A DNA stretch of 64,000 nucleotides from Tateyamaria omphalii (GCF_001969365.1 NZ_CP019314.1:14900-78899), one strand, 5' to 3'; positions 32,377 through 42,082 are shown, counted from the stretch's first letter. Made by a program: numbers and translations. The notes: generated from the letters alone by a model not told the origin.

Positions 32377-33986
32377 CAAGGGGTGTGGGGCTTACTCTTG
32401 CTGCGGCGGTGATCTTTGCCGTGCTGGTGCTGCCAAACCACCCCGGCACGATGAAATGGAGCGCGCTCAACCGTTGGCCTTTGGAATTGCCCGTCTTGCT
32501 GCTGGGCGCGCTTGCTATCGGCCCCCGTTGGGGTGTGACCTATGCTGCAGCCCTGGCGCTTGTGTTTGCCGTGATCATCAAAGTGGCCGACTACGGGATG
32601 TTCAGCGCGTTTAACAGGACATTCAACCCGGTGCTTGATCTGTTTCTGGTCGGGGCCGGCCTGTCGCTTTTGCAGGACAGCATTGGTACAGGGCTGGCCG
32701 CGCTCGCGGTTATGGGCGGCGCACTCGCCTTGATCCTGCTCTTCCTCGCCCTTGAACGCAGCCTGCGCGCATGGGCGCGTTTGTCACCGCCAAAGCCCGT
32801 ACGATTGTCTGCGGCGGTGTTGGCCCTTCTTGGCGCAGGTTGGGCCGCGGCTGATGCTGGGCATCATTTGGAGTATTGGCGCTTTGACAAAAGCCCCCCC
32901 GGCACGGCGTGGACCACGCGCCTGACTGTCAAACGGGGGATCGAAGTGCAGCAGACCGCGACTGAACTGGCGCGATTTGCAGAAGCCGCGCAAAAGGATG
33001 CCTATGCCGACGCCTCCGGACTGCTGAACGCACTTGAAGGCCGGGATGTCATCCTGATCTGGATCGAAAGCTATGGGCGCGCCAGCTTTGACAACCCGCT
33101 CTATGCTCCGACGCACTTGGGAACGCTGCACGCGGCGCAAGCCGAGATCGCGCAAACCGGAATGGCCATGAAAAGCGGTTGGCTGACGGCCCCAACATCA
33201 GGCGGTCAAAGCTGGCTGGCGCACGGCGCGCTCGCCAGTGGCCTTTGGACATCCGACAACGGGCGGTACAAGGCCATGCTGGCCAGCGGTCAAAGGTGGC
33301 TGTTCCACTTCGCCCAGGACGCGGGCTACCGCACGACGGCGATCATGCCCGCGATTACCGTGGGCTGGCCCGAAAGTCTGGTCATGGGCTTTGACCAGAT
33401 CTTTCCTGCCTCCGACATCCCCTACAAAGGTGATCCGTTCCGCTGGGTCACCATGCCGGACCAGTTCACACTGGCCGCATATCCTGCGCTGCTCACACCC
33501 GATACGCGACCCGACTTCGTTCAGATCGCGCTTATCTCGTCCCACGCGCCTTGGACCCCTATTGCGGACATGGTGCCGTGGGACGCGGTCGATGACGGGA
33601 CCATTTTTAACGACATGGCGGCGCGGGGCCCGGCGCCCAAGGATCTGTGGCGCGACCAGGATGCGGTGCGCGATGCCTATCGCCGGTCGGTCGATTACTC
33701 CCTGCGCGCAACGTTCGCGCACGTGGCGCGGCTTGGCGATGCGGCGCCGCTGATCATTGTGGCGGGCGATCACCAGGCGGCAGGCTTCGTCGCGGGTAGC
33801 GATAACAAGGATGTCGCCGTCCATATGATCGGCCCGCCTGATGTGCTTGACCGGATCACGCACTGGGAGTGGACCGACGGCCTGATTCCTTCCCCGGATG
33901 GCCCCGTGCGGCGCATGGACAGCTTTCGCAACGCCTTTCTTGACGCATTCACCTACGCGCAGGTTTCGGAGATGGTAGGGAAATGA
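32373..33986 (+). CDS. membrane-anchored alkaline-phosphatase-superfamily enzyme (sulfatase/LtaS/OpgB-like)
   Basis: The protein has 537 aa. Four or five N-terminal helices (to about residue 165) anchor a periplasmic sulfatase-fold domain: VILIWIESYGRASF, SGGQSWLAHGALASGLW (expected nucleophile region) and IIVAGDHQAAGF (metal-binding Asp/His). This layout resembles LtaS and OpgB, which transfer phosphoglycerol or phosphoethanolamine headgroups from lipids outside the membrane. The motif residues differ from LtaS, so the transferred group is unknown. Coupled on both sides by four-base overlaps. Confidence 0.85.
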   Translation: MTRGVGLTLAAAVIFAVLVLPNHPGTMKWSALNRWPLELPVLLLGALAIGPRWGVTYAAALALVFAVIIKVADYGMFSAFNRTFNPVLDLFLVGAGLSLLQDSIGTGLAALAVMGGALALILLFLALERSLRAWARLSPPKPVRLSAAVLALLGAGWAAADAGHHLEYWRFDKSPPGTAWTTRLTVKRGIEVQQTATELARFAEAAQKDAYADASGLLNALEGRDVILIWIESYGRASFDNPLYAPTHLGTLHAAQAEIAQTGMAMKSGWLTAPTSGGQSWLAHGALASGLWTSDNGRYKAMLASGQRWLFHFAQDAGYRTTAIMPAITVGWPESLVMGFDQIFPASDIPYKGDPFRWVTMPDQFTLAAYPALLTPDTRPDFVQIALISSHAPWTPIADMVPWDAVDDGTIFNDMAARGPAPKDLWRDQDAVRDAYRRSVDYSLRATFAHVARLGDAAPLIIVAGDHQAAGFVAGSDNKDVAVHMIGPPDVLDRITHWEWTDGLIPSPDGPVRRMDSFRNAFLDAFTYAQVSEMVGK

Positions 33987-34888
33987 CTATGCACTGGATC
34001 AAGTTCGCCGTGTCTGCCGGGGCGCTTGCCCTGCTCATGTGGTGGACCGACGCACCGAGTGTTTTGGCCCGCCTGCAGGATGCGGACCTTACGTGGATCC
34101 TGCTGGCGTTGCTGTCCGTGACGGCGGCCACATTCGCGATGGCCAGCCGGTGGCAGATTGCGGCGCGGGCATTTGATATCCGCATCGCGTATGGGTTGGC
34201 CTTGCGCGAGTACTACCTGGCGCAGCTGATCAACCTGGCCGTACCGGGCGGCGTGGCGGGTGACGTGACGCGGGCGGTCCGCGTGCGCCAGGCGGGTGAT
34301 CTGAAACGCGCGGCACAGTCGGTCATGGCCGAGCGGCTCTTGGGCCAAAGCGCGCTCCTCGGGCTCATGCTGCTTGGCTTTGCCGCAGCGCTCGTCTTGC
34401 CGGGCGGGCCCATGTGGGGCGGCTTGGGCTGGCTTGTCCTGAGTGTCCTTGGGGGGTGTATCGCCGCCGCTGCCGTCACGGCCAAGACCAATACGGCAAC
34501 AGCCCGGTTCATTCGCACAACCGGCAATCTGTTGCGGCGCCCCGCCCTGATCGCGCACGGCGCCGTCACGACTTTATGCCTTATCTTCGGCTTTTACGCC
34601 TGCGCGCGCGCAACCGGAGTGACGCTCCCCATTGAGGCATGGGCAACCCTTATCCCTCTGGTCCTCACCGCCATGCTGATCCCGCTGTCCATCGGTGGCT
34701 GGGGCTGGCGCGAAGGGGCTGCTGCGGCCCTCTTTCCAATGATCGGCGCACCGGCCAGTGCGGGCGTGGCGACAGGCATCACCTACGGCCTCGTGCTCTT
34801 CGTCGCCGCACTCCCGGCTGCCGGTCTCCTTCTAGTCCAAGGCATTTCATTCCCCCTTCCAACGAAAGGCAAAGCTGACACATCATGA
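33983..34888 (+). CDS. YbhN/LPG-synthase-type membrane protein (UPF0104)
   Basis: The protein has 301 aa and about eight helices with the family sequences YLAQLINLAVPGGVAGDVTR and IPLSIGGWGWREGAAAALFP. Relatives are the flippase domain of MprF and partners of glycosyltransferase or phosphotransferase systems, so lipid flipping or lipid-linked transfer is a reasonable guess. It overlaps the genes on both sides by four bases, joining the lipid enzymes to the ABC importer. Confidence 0.88.
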   Translation: MTMHWIKFAVSAGALALLMWWTDAPSVLARLQDADLTWILLALLSVTAATFAMASRWQIAARAFDIRIAYGLALREYYLAQLINLAVPGGVAGDVTRAVRVRQAGDLKRAAQSVMAERLLGQSALLGLMLLGFAAALVLPGGPMWGGLGWLVLSVLGGCIAAAAVTAKTNTATARFIRTTGNLLRRPALIAHGAVTTLCLIFGFYACARATGVTLPIEAWATLIPLVLTAMLIPLSIGGWGWREGAAAALFPMIGAPASAGVATGITYGLVLFVAALPAAGLLLVQGISFPLPTKGKADTS

Positions 34889-35874
34889 CACAACCTGCTC
34901 ATCTCACCCGCCGCTTCTTTCTTCAAACCAGCGCCACCGGCGTTGCAACCGTTGCCGCAGGCGTCCCCGCCTTTGCCGCAACATCGGTGAACTTCCAGCT
35001 GTCGTGGCTGCATTCGGTACAATTCGGCGGCAGCTATATCGCCGCCGACAAGGGGTATTGGAGCGACCTGGGCCTCGACGTTTCGCTGAGCCAGGGCGGC
35101 CCCAATGCGCCTGTTGAACCGCCCGTCGTGTCGGGCACTGCGCTTGTCGGGATTTCCGCCGCCGACTACACAGCCGCCGCCGTGGCGCAGGGTGCGCCGT
35201 TCAAGATCATCGCCGTCGCCATGCAGAAGAACCCGTTTGCCATCGCGTCACTCGCTGGCAACCCGGTGAACACGCCCGCAGACCTTGTCGGCAAGCGGAT
35301 CGGTATGGCGGTGGCCAACACACCTGTGTTGCAAGCGCTCTGCACGCTGAACAACATCGACATCAATGGCATCGAGATTGTGCCGACCCAATACGACCCC
35401 GCTCCGTTGGTGAGCGGACAGGTCGATTGCCTGCTCTGCTGGGAAACCGATCTGCCCGTCGCGATGACGGTGCAGGGGGTCGACAACACAACGATGCTGA
35501 TGGCCGATCATGGCTATGCCCTGCATTCGCAAACCTACATCGCGACCGAAGACGCGCTGGCCAATCGCCGCGCCGATCTGGTGGCGCTTTTGAAGGGCGA
35601 GGTGATGGGCTGGAACGACTATTTCGCCGATACGGATGCCGCTGCGGCCCTCGCCGTCGACATGTTCCCTGACGCGGGCCTCGACCTTGAGGCGCAGAAG
35701 TTGCAGGCTGCGCGGCAGGTGCCGTTGATGTTCAGCGATCTGACAGCAGAGAACGGGTTTGGTTGGTTTACGGATGAAACCGTCGCCTCCAATATCGAAA
35801 CTCTGGCGCTGCTCGGGCAGGATGTTTCGGCGGATTTGTGGGACCGGTCGCTGCTCGAAGAGGTGCATGGCTGA
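34885..35874 (+). CDS. ABC importer binding protein (NMT1/ThiY/SsuA-like)
   Basis: The protein has 329 aa. A twin-arginine signal (TRRFFLQTSATGVATVAAG, cleaved after AFA) is followed by the NMT1 fold: FQLSWLHSVQFGGSYIAADK and a GISAADYTAAAV segment. Relatives bind pyrimidine precursors of thiamine, sulfonates, nitrate or riboflavin-like rings. Starts four bases before the end of the YbhN-like gene. The ATPase follows after 24 bases. Confidence 0.88.
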   Translation: MTQPAHLTRRFFLQTSATGVATVAAGVPAFAATSVNFQLSWLHSVQFGGSYIAADKGYWSDLGLDVSLSQGGPNAPVEPPVVSGTALVGISAADYTAAAVAQGAPFKIIAVAMQKNPFAIASLAGNPVNTPADLVGKRIGMAVANTPVLQALCTLNNIDINGIEIVPTQYDPAPLVSGQVDCLLCWETDLPVAMTVQGVDNTTMLMADHGYALHSQTYIATEDALANRRADLVALLKGEVMGWNDYFADTDAAAALAVDMFPDAGLDLEAQKLQAARQVPLMFSDLTAENGFGWFTDETVASNIETLALLGQDVSADLWDRSLLEEVHG

Positions 35875-35898
35875 TCTACGCCTGAGGTCCGTCCGGGC

Positions 35899-36642
35899 AT
35901 GGTCAGCATCAATATCCAGTGCAACAGCGTCACCAAGCGTTTTGGCGCGACCGAAGTTGTCGCGCCCTTTTCCGTCACGCTTGCCGCAGGGCAAACCACG
36001 GCGCTTGTGGGTCCGTCGGGTTGCGGTAAATCAACGATCTTGCGGATGATCGCGGGACTGGAGGCGCCGGATGACGGCACAATCACGCTTGGATCCGACC
36101 CGCCAAAAACAGTCGCCAGGCGAGGCGGTCTGGCTATGGCGTTTCAGGATCCGTCGCTGCTGCCGTGGCGCAGCGTGCGCGCCAATATTGCACTGGGGGC
36201 CGAACTGGCCCGCAAACCAGTGGGTGATGTCGATGCGCTGATCGACTTGGTCGGTCTGGACGGTTTCGCGGACCACCGCCCGGCTGAATTGTCCGGCGGC
36301 ATGCGTCAACGCGCAGCCATTGCCCGCAGCCTCGTCTCCGCACCTGATGTGCTGCTGCTCGATGAGCCGTTTGGCGCAGTCGATGCGATGACGCGCAGGC
36401 GGCTCAACGCGGACCTGCCGCCGCTCTGGCGGTCGCGCGGCGCGACGGTCGTCCTGATCACCCATTCCGTGCAAGAGGCGGTCTTGCTTTCTGATCGGGT
36501 TCTGGTGTTGTCTCCGAGGCCGGCGCGCATCGTCGCCGATATCCCCATTGAACTGACTGGCCCGCGCCACGCCGACCAGTTCGAAACGCGCGACTTTCTC
36601 GCGTCCTCGCGCCGGGTTTTCGCGGCGCTCGAGGACACATGA
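35899..36642 (+). CDS. ABC importer ATP-binding protein (SsuB/ThiZ/TauB-like)
   Basis: The protein has 247 aa with Walker A GPSGCGKST (about 37-45), signature LSGGMRQRAAIARSL, Walker B VLLLDEPFGAVDAMTR and switch His in LITHSVQEA. It energises the fused permease that it overlaps by four bases. It belongs to the nitrate/sulfonate/taurine ATPase group, matching the binding protein type. Confidence 0.92.
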   Translation: MVSINIQCNSVTKRFGATEVVAPFSVTLAAGQTTALVGPSGCGKSTILRMIAGLEAPDDGTITLGSDPPKTVARRGGLAMAFQDPSLLPWRSVRANIALGAELARKPVGDVDALIDLVGLDGFADHRPAELSGGMRQRAAIARSLVSAPDVLLLDEPFGAVDAMTRRRLNADLPPLWRSRGATVVLITHSVQEAVLLSDRVLVLSPRPARIVADIPIELTGPRHADQFETRDFLASSRRVFAALEDT

Positions 36643-38174
36643 CGTCCGCGCTGCGCATCATCGGCTGGGCGCTTCTGGCACTTATTCTGTGGGACCTAAT
36701 CGCCCGCGTCGTGCCCGGCAATGCGCTTGTCAGCAGCCCGTTCGCCATCATGGCTTACACCCGTGACAATGCCGCACTGCTTATTCGCGCGACGGTCGAA
36801 ACATCAATCAACGCCGCGTGGGGCTTTGTTTGGGGAAACCTTGGCGCCATGGTGCTGGGCGCCGCGATTATGCTGGTACCGCGCAGCGAACGCACCCTAA
36901 ATTCGCTGGCGCTCTTGATCTTCTGCATTCCGCTTATCGCCAGCGGTCCAATCCTGCGCGTGCTTTTCGGCACTGGCACCGGCCCGCAAATCACGCTCGC
37001 CGCACTGGCCGTTTACTATACGACACTGCTCACCTTCCTTGTTGGCCTTCGTTCGGTGTCGCAGACTTGGACCGATCTCATGCGCGTCTACGGGCGCGGG
37101 GCACTGGCCACACTGGTCCGCATCCGCGCGCGCGCCAGCCTGCCTTACCTGTTCGTGGGGCTGCAAATCAGCGCGCCTGCCGCCTTCCTCGGCGCCATGA
37201 TCGGCGAGTTCACCGGGGCGGAGCGGGGCCTTGGCGTGCTGACGCTGCGCGCGATGCGGGGGTTGGACACTGATGCCACGTGGACGCTTGCGCTGATCTC
37301 CGCCTTGCTCGCCATGGCAGGCTATGCGCTGATCGGATGGGTCGGCCAGCGGCTGGTCGGATACCGGCCTGTCATCTTGCTGTCCGCGCCCACATCAATA
37401 GGCTCGCGCGGGCCCCTGACCCGCGTCGCCGAGATTGCGTTTATCGTGGCCTTGGGCTTGTCCCTCTGGCAGGTGTCGATGGACGCCTTTGACCTAAACC
37501 GCTTCTTTGCCAAGCGGCCGGGTGATGTCTGGATCTTCCTGATGGACGCGAACAACCGCAGCATACTGCTGTCGGCACTTGGCGAAACCCTGTCCTTCGC
37601 CGCGCCGGGGTACATCGCAGGCCTTGCTCTGGGCGCGGCTCTCGCGGTTCTCCTGGTGCTGTCTCCGGCCCTGAGTGGGGCGATGATGCCCGTTGCTGTC
37701 GCCTTGCGCGCTGTGCCGATCATCACGACTGCGCCGTTGCTGGTGCTGGCCTTTGGTCGGGGGCTGGTGGGCACGATGGTCGTGGTTGCGGTGATGATCT
37801 TTTTTCCCACCTTCGTCGCCTGCCAACAGGGTCTGCGCCAGACGCCCGGGCAGATTACTGATCTGTTCAGAAGCTATGGGGCAGGGCGGTGGGCGTTGCT
37901 GCGCGCAGCCCAGGTCCCGGCTATGCTGCCCGCCTTTTTCGCGTCGGCGCGCATGGCTGTGCCAGCGGCGTTGCTGGCGGTGACGACGGTGGAGTGGCTG
38001 GCGACGGGTAAGGGGATTGGCGTTCTGATGGCGATGACCGCGAGCACATCGAACTACAATATGCTCTGGTCCTGTGTGGCGGTGCTGGCGCTGGTGGCCG
38101 TGGCCGTCTACGCACTGGTCGCGACACTGGAACGCGCTGTGCTGCGCATCTACGCAAGCGAGCAGGTGACATGA
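36639..38174 (+). CDS. ABC importer permease, two permease domains fused in one chain
   Basis: The protein has 511 aa and about 12 helices. Two BPD_transp_1 domains are fused: coupling loops AAFLGAMIGEFTGAERGLGV (first half) and AALLAVTTVEWLATGKGIGV (second half) both carry the expected E-x3-G pattern. Most related systems use a homodimer of a single-domain permease; here one chain supplies both halves. It overlaps the ATPase and the glycosyltransferase genes by four bases each. Confidence 0.9.
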   Translation: MTSALRIIGWALLALILWDLIARVVPGNALVSSPFAIMAYTRDNAALLIRATVETSINAAWGFVWGNLGAMVLGAAIMLVPRSERTLNSLALLIFCIPLIASGPILRVLFGTGTGPQITLAALAVYYTTLLTFLVGLRSVSQTWTDLMRVYGRGALATLVRIRARASLPYLFVGLQISAPAAFLGAMIGEFTGAERGLGVLTLRAMRGLDTDATWTLALISALLAMAGYALIGWVGQRLVGYRPVILLSAPTSIGSRGPLTRVAEIAFIVALGLSLWQVSMDAFDLNRFFAKRPGDVWIFLMDANNRSILLSALGETLSFAAPGYIAGLALGAALAVLLVLSPALSGAMMPVAVALRAVPIITTAPLLVLAFGRGLVGTMVVVAVMIFFPTFVACQQGLRQTPGQITDLFRSYGAGRWALLRAAQVPAMLPAFFASARMAVPAALLAVTTVEWLATGKGIGVLMAMTASTSNYNMLWSCVAVLALVAVAVYALVATLERAVLRIYASEQVT

Positions 38175-39211
38175 CGCGGGCCGTTTTCGCCATCCCGGGC
38201 GACAAGGATCGTCGCACTGGCGGCTTCATCTATGAGGCACGCGTGCTGGCCGAGTTGAACGAGATGGGTTGTACAACGGCGCATTTACAATTGCCCGACA
38301 GCTTTCCTGATCCTACCGCGTCGGACATGGCAATGACCCTTGATGCGTTGCGGGCGGTTCCGGCGCATTTGCCTATCATACTGGATGGTCTTGTTTTTGG
38401 TGCAATTGACCCGATCGGGCTGGCCGAGGTCGCTGCGCCGGTGATTGCCATGGTTCATCATCCTCTGGGCCTTGAGACGGGCTTGCCCAAGGCGCGTGCC
38501 GACTTTCTGTTGCAAAACGAAGCAGCGGCTCTGCGTCAAACCGAACATGTCATTGTACCAAGTCCTGAAACGGCGCGCGTCTTATGTCGCGATTTGGGTG
38601 CCGATCTAGACAGGATCACGGTGGCACCGCCTGGATTTGACAGACCGATTGTCAATCGTGAACCCTGCAACCCTCAGCTCATTTTGTCTGTCGGACTTCT
38701 GGCGCCGCGCAAGGGGCATGACGTTTTGCTGACGGCCCTTGGCCAACTGCGAGACCTGGAATGGCAGGCGGACATCGTGGGCAAGACACATGATGCGGAT
38801 TATGCGACTGCACTCTATGTTCAGGCCCGTGCATTATGCATTGATGATCGTGTGACGTTTTCTGGCGAAGTTGATCCGTCTGGACTTTCCAGCCGTTTCA
38901 ATGCTGCACATGTTTTCGCGCTTGCGACCCGGTACGAGGGGTATGGCATGGTTTTGGGCGAGGCCATGGCATATGGTCTGCCGGTTGTGTCATGCCGGGT
39001 CGGCGCTGTTCCCGAAACGGTCGGGAAAGCAGCTGTGCTTGTCCCGCCAGATGATCCCGCAGCGTTGGCGACCACGCTGCGGCAGATCCTGCAAGACGAA
39101 TCCAAAGCAGTTGAATTGTCCCGGCTGTCAGTGAAAGAAGCTGCGACGCTTCCCCGATGGCGGGATGCGGCGCGGTTGTTTGAAACGGTGATTGGCGGGT
39201 GCGTCATTTAG
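38171..39211 (+). CDS. GT4-type glycosyltransferase
   Basis: The protein has 346 aa with the GT-B fold. The donor-binding site is seen in ILSVGLLAPRKGHDVLLTAL and in ATRYEGYGMVLGEAMAYGLP, containing the E-x7-E motif. It transfers a sugar from a nucleotide donor to an unknown acceptor, perhaps the lipid or headgroup made by this operon. It is the last gene of the cluster and has a noticeably lower GC content than the genes before it. Confidence 0.88.
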   Translation: MTRAVFAIPGDKDRRTGGFIYEARVLAELNEMGCTTAHLQLPDSFPDPTASDMAMTLDALRAVPAHLPIILDGLVFGAIDPIGLAEVAAPVIAMVHHPLGLETGLPKARADFLLQNEAAALRQTEHVIVPSPETARVLCRDLGADLDRITVAPPGFDRPIVNREPCNPQLILSVGLLAPRKGHDVLLTALGQLRDLEWQADIVGKTHDADYATALYVQARALCIDDRVTFSGEVDPSGLSSRFNAAHVFALATRYEGYGMVLGEAMAYGLPVVSCRVGAVPETVGKAAVLVPPDDPAALATTLRQILQDESKAVELSRLSVKEAATLPRWRDAARLFETVIGGCVI

Positions 39212-39256
39212 GGATGGCGAGTTCTAAGTATGAACATACCGTCCTAATAATGAGAA

Positions 39257-39691
39257 TTATGTGTTATTTTGATATGTTGCGCCAATGGCAACGAGCGCGG
39301 CGTTGGCAACATCCTTGTCCTGGTCGGCAGAGCCTGATCCAACGCCGACACCTCCGACACATGCGCCGTTAATAACAATGGGCAGCCCGCCGCCCAATCG
39401 CGTCACTGCATTGTCCGTTGCAGCAGCAATGGCAAGACCAACCGCTTCGGGAATGGCGTCGCTGGGCGCGCGGATAGAGGCAGCGGTGCGCGCCTTGGCC
39501 TCAGCGCTTTTGAGGCTGAGGAATTTTGCTCCGGACATGCGGATCTGACCAAGCGTGACGCCGCTTGCGTCCACGATTACAATGCATTGCGGTTGGCCCA
39601 TTTCCTCGGCTCGCAAGACTGACGCCTGCAACATTGCCAAGACCGCCCCGTGTGTGAGGACAAGCGAGTTTTCAACATGCATGGGTTCCAT
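39257..39691 (-). CDS. GlcG/HbpS family haem-binding-type protein
   Basis: The protein has 144 aa from ATG 39691 (39682 is an alternative). Family features are the VTRLGGGLPIVINGACVGGVG strand-turn (split around residues 106-126) and the GSADQDKDVANAAL helix. HbpS-like proteins can bind haem or act with redox sensors; GlcG occurs in glycolate operons. It is divergent from gnd, with a gluconate-type operator between them, so it may be a minor part of the sugar-acid regulon. The function is not settled for the family. Confidence 0.82.
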   Translation of the reverse strand: MEPMHVENSLVLTHGAVLAMLQASVLRAEEMGQPQCIVIVDASGVTLGQIRMSGAKFLSLKSAEAKARTAASIRAPSDAIPEAVGLAIAAATDNAVTRLGGGLPIVINGACVGGVGVGSGSADQDKDVANAALVAIGATYQNNT

Positions 39692-39705
39692 CCTCAGGCT
39701 CTCTT

Positions 39706-39719
39706 TGTTATCGGTAACA
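39706..39719. promoter_or_regulatory. LacI-type operator TGTTATCGGTAACA upstream of gnd
   Basis: The site fits TGTTA-N4-TAACA, as do the two sites upstream of idnD at 62394-62421, and resembles E. coli GntR/IdnR operators. It lies between the GlcG-like gene and gnd and probably controls both. The LacI protein at 58875-59879 is the best candidate regulator. Confidence 0.7.
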
Positions 39720-39748
39720 TAACAGCAGTTCCGGGAAGAGGAAAGCAC

Positions 39749-41170
39749 ATGTCTGCAGCAGAAATCGGCGTGATCGGGTTGGGGACGATGGGGGCTATGC
39801 TGGCGCTCAACATCGCGGATAATGGTTTTGCGGTTGCGGTGCACAATCGGACCGCGGCCCGTATCCCGGAGTTCATGGAGAAGGCCGGTGATCTGGCCCG
39901 GCGGATCACAGGCCACGCGGAATTGGAGGATTTTGTGAAGGGGCTGGCCAGCCCCCGAAACATCATCCTTATGGTGCCCGCAGGTGATGCCGTCGATGCG
40001 CAGATCGAACAGCTACGCCCTCTGCTGGATGTGGATGACATGGTCATTGATGCGGGCAACGCGAATTTCCATGACAGTGAACGTCGGGCAAAAGCGTCGG
40101 AAGAGGCGGGCGTTCCGTTTCTTGGCATCGGTGTGTCCGGGGGCGCGGAAGGCGCACGGTTCGGCCCTTCCATCATGGGCGGCGGCACGCCAGAGGCTTG
40201 GGATCGTGTCGCGCATATTCTAAAGGCCATCTCGGCCAAATACGAGGGCCAGCCCTGTGCCACCTACATGGGCACGGGTGGGGCCGGGCATTTCGTCAAG
40301 ACGGTGCACAATGGAATCGAATATGCCGATATGCAGCTGATTGCCGAAGCCTATGGCGTGATGCGTGATGGGATGGGAATGGATGCGGCGGCCTGCGGCG
40401 CTGTCTTTGATCGCTGGAACAAGGGGTTGTTGCAGAGCTACCTGATCGAGATTTCAGGCAAGGTGTCTGCCGCGACTGATCCCGAGACGGGCAATCCGAT
40501 GCTGGACATGATCCTTGATCGTGCGGGCCAGAAAGGCACCGGGCGTTGGACTGTGATCGAGAGCCAGATGCTGGGCGCGCCTGTGCCTGTGATCGAAGCG
40601 GCTGTCGTTGCGCGCAACATGTCGGCGCAGCGCGATTTGCGTCTGGCCGGGGCCAAGGCGTTTGGTCCGACCGGTGGGGCGATGGCTGACGGCACGCTCA
40701 GCCTGGACGATCTGGAACAAGCGCTGATTGCGGGCAAGGTGCTGTGCTATGCCCAAGGCTTTGAACTGCTAATTAAAGCGCGCGCAGAATATGACTGGGA
40801 CTTGCCCATGGCAGAGATTGCCAAGGTGTGGCGCGAGGGGTGCATCATTCGTTCGGCTATGCTGAACGACATGGCGTCGGCGCTTACCGACGCGCCGGAG
40901 CAGAACCTTGCGCTGGCGCCCTATTTCGCGGACGTGTTGCGCAAGAACGTTGCGGGGCTGCGCAAGGTCGCCGTCGTCGCGATGGGCGCAGGGCAACCCG
41001 TGCCAGCGCTTGCTGCCGCTTTGAACTATTTCGACACGCTGACCAGCGCGCGCACCACGGCAAACATGCTACAAGCGCAGCGTGATTACTTCGGCGCCCA
41101 CAGTTTTGAGCGCACCGACAAAGATGGCAGTCATCACGGTCCCTGGCTGGATCAACACCTACAGGGGTGA
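39749..41170 (+). CDS. gnd: 6-phosphogluconate dehydrogenase, decarboxylating
   Basis: The protein has 473 aa. ATG 39749 (MSAAEIGVIGLGTMGAMLAL) has an AGAGGA site. The Rossmann motif GLGTMG, the NRT dinucleotide loop (VAVHNRTAARI), the substrate loop GVSGGAEGARFGPSIM and the catalytic Lys region GTGGAGHFVKTVHNGIEY are all in place. It oxidises 6-phosphogluconate to ribulose-5-phosphate with NADP+. It is the last step of the gluconate route whose first steps are at 61096-63574. Its 3' end overlaps the convergent gluconolactonase gene by 12 bases. Confidence 0.95.
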   Translation: MSAAEIGVIGLGTMGAMLALNIADNGFAVAVHNRTAARIPEFMEKAGDLARRITGHAELEDFVKGLASPRNIILMVPAGDAVDAQIEQLRPLLDVDDMVIDAGNANFHDSERRAKASEEAGVPFLGIGVSGGAEGARFGPSIMGGGTPEAWDRVAHILKAISAKYEGQPCATYMGTGGAGHFVKTVHNGIEYADMQLIAEAYGVMRDGMGMDAAACGAVFDRWNKGLLQSYLIEISGKVSAATDPETGNPMLDMILDRAGQKGTGRWTVIESQMLGAPVPVIEAAVVARNMSAQRDLRLAGAKAFGPTGGAMADGTLSLDDLEQALIAGKVLCYAQGFELLIKARAEYDWDLPMAEIAKVWREGCIIRSAMLNDMASALTDAPEQNLALAPYFADVLRKNVAGLRKVAVVAMGAGQPVPALAAALNYFDTLTSARTTANMLQAQRDYFGAHSFERTDKDGSHHGPWLDQHLQG

Positions 41171-42082
41171 GACGCCGTTCACGTTGAGGAATACGGAATA
41201 CAGTGAGGTTGTCCCGGCGATAAACAGCCTGTTCAGCTTTTCGCCGCCGAAACAGACATTCCCGACCAGTTCGGGGATATGCACCTTGCCGATCAGGACG
41301 CCGTCGGAATTGATGCAATGCACGCCGTCGGCAGCTGAACTCCAAATGCGGCCATCGGTGTCGATGCGGAAACCGTCAAACAGCCCTTCGGTGCAAGTTG
41401 CGAAGACGTTGCCGCCAGAAAGTGTGCCATCGGCGTTCACGGTGTGACGGCGGATATGCTTGGCGCCATCCGGATCGTGTGTGATGCCGGTGTCGGCGAT
41501 GTAGAGTATCGACTCGTCGGGCGAAAAGGCGAGGCCGTTGGGTTTGACATAATCATCGGCGGCGATTGTGATCTCACCCGATGGATCCACGCGGTAGACG
41601 TGGCAGGCGCCGATTTCGCTGTCGGCCCTGTCACCTTCGTAGTCCATCAGGATGCCGTAGCTGGGGTCGGTGAACCAGACCGAGCCGTCTGATTTGACCA
41701 CGACGTCATTGGGAGAGTTTAGCCGTTTGCCCTGGTAGCTGTCCGCAATGACGGTGATCCTTCCGTCATGTTCGGTGCGCGTGACCCTGCGGGCGAGGTG
41801 TTCGCAAGACACAAGGCGGCCCTGTCGATCAACCGTGTGTCCGTTGGAATTGTTCGAGGGCTGGCGGAAAGTTGACACTGACCCGTCGGTATCGTCGTAG
41901 CGCAGGATGCGGTTGTTGGGGATGTCGGACCATAGGAGGTACCGCCCGGCTGCGAACCATACCGGCCCTTCCGACCACCTGGCTCCAGTCCACAGCCGTT
42001 CGACCCGGGCGTGGCCGACAAAGCACTCCGCAAATTCGGGTTCAATGACTTCGAACCCGGTCCCCTCGATCACGCCGAACAT
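41159..42082 (-). CDS. SMP-30/gluconolactonase family lactonase
   Basis: The protein has 307 aa from ATG 42082, which has AAGGA seven bases upstream. The metal-binding residues of the six-bladed propeller are visible: Glu in ARWSEGPVWF, Asn in RLNSPNDVVVKSDGS and Asp in LYIADTGITHD. It hydrolyses sugar lactones to aldonic acids. It is the last gene of the CUT1 importer operon and overlaps the cytochrome gene by 41 bases. No signal peptide, so it should act in the cytoplasm. Confidence 0.9.
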   Translation of the reverse strand: MFGVIEGTGFEVIEPEFAECFVGHARVERLWTGARWSEGPVWFAAGRYLLWSDIPNNRILRYDDTDGSVSTFRQPSNNSNGHTVDRQGRLVSCEHLARRVTRTEHDGRITVIADSYQGKRLNSPNDVVVKSDGSVWFTDPSYGILMDYEGDRADSEIGACHVYRVDPSGEITIAADDYVKPNGLAFSPDESILYIADTGITHDPDGAKHIRRHTVNADGTLSGGNVFATCTEGLFDGFRIDTDGRIWSSAADGVHCINSDGVLIGKVHIPELVGNVCFGGEKLNRLFIAGTTSLYSVFLNVNGVSPL

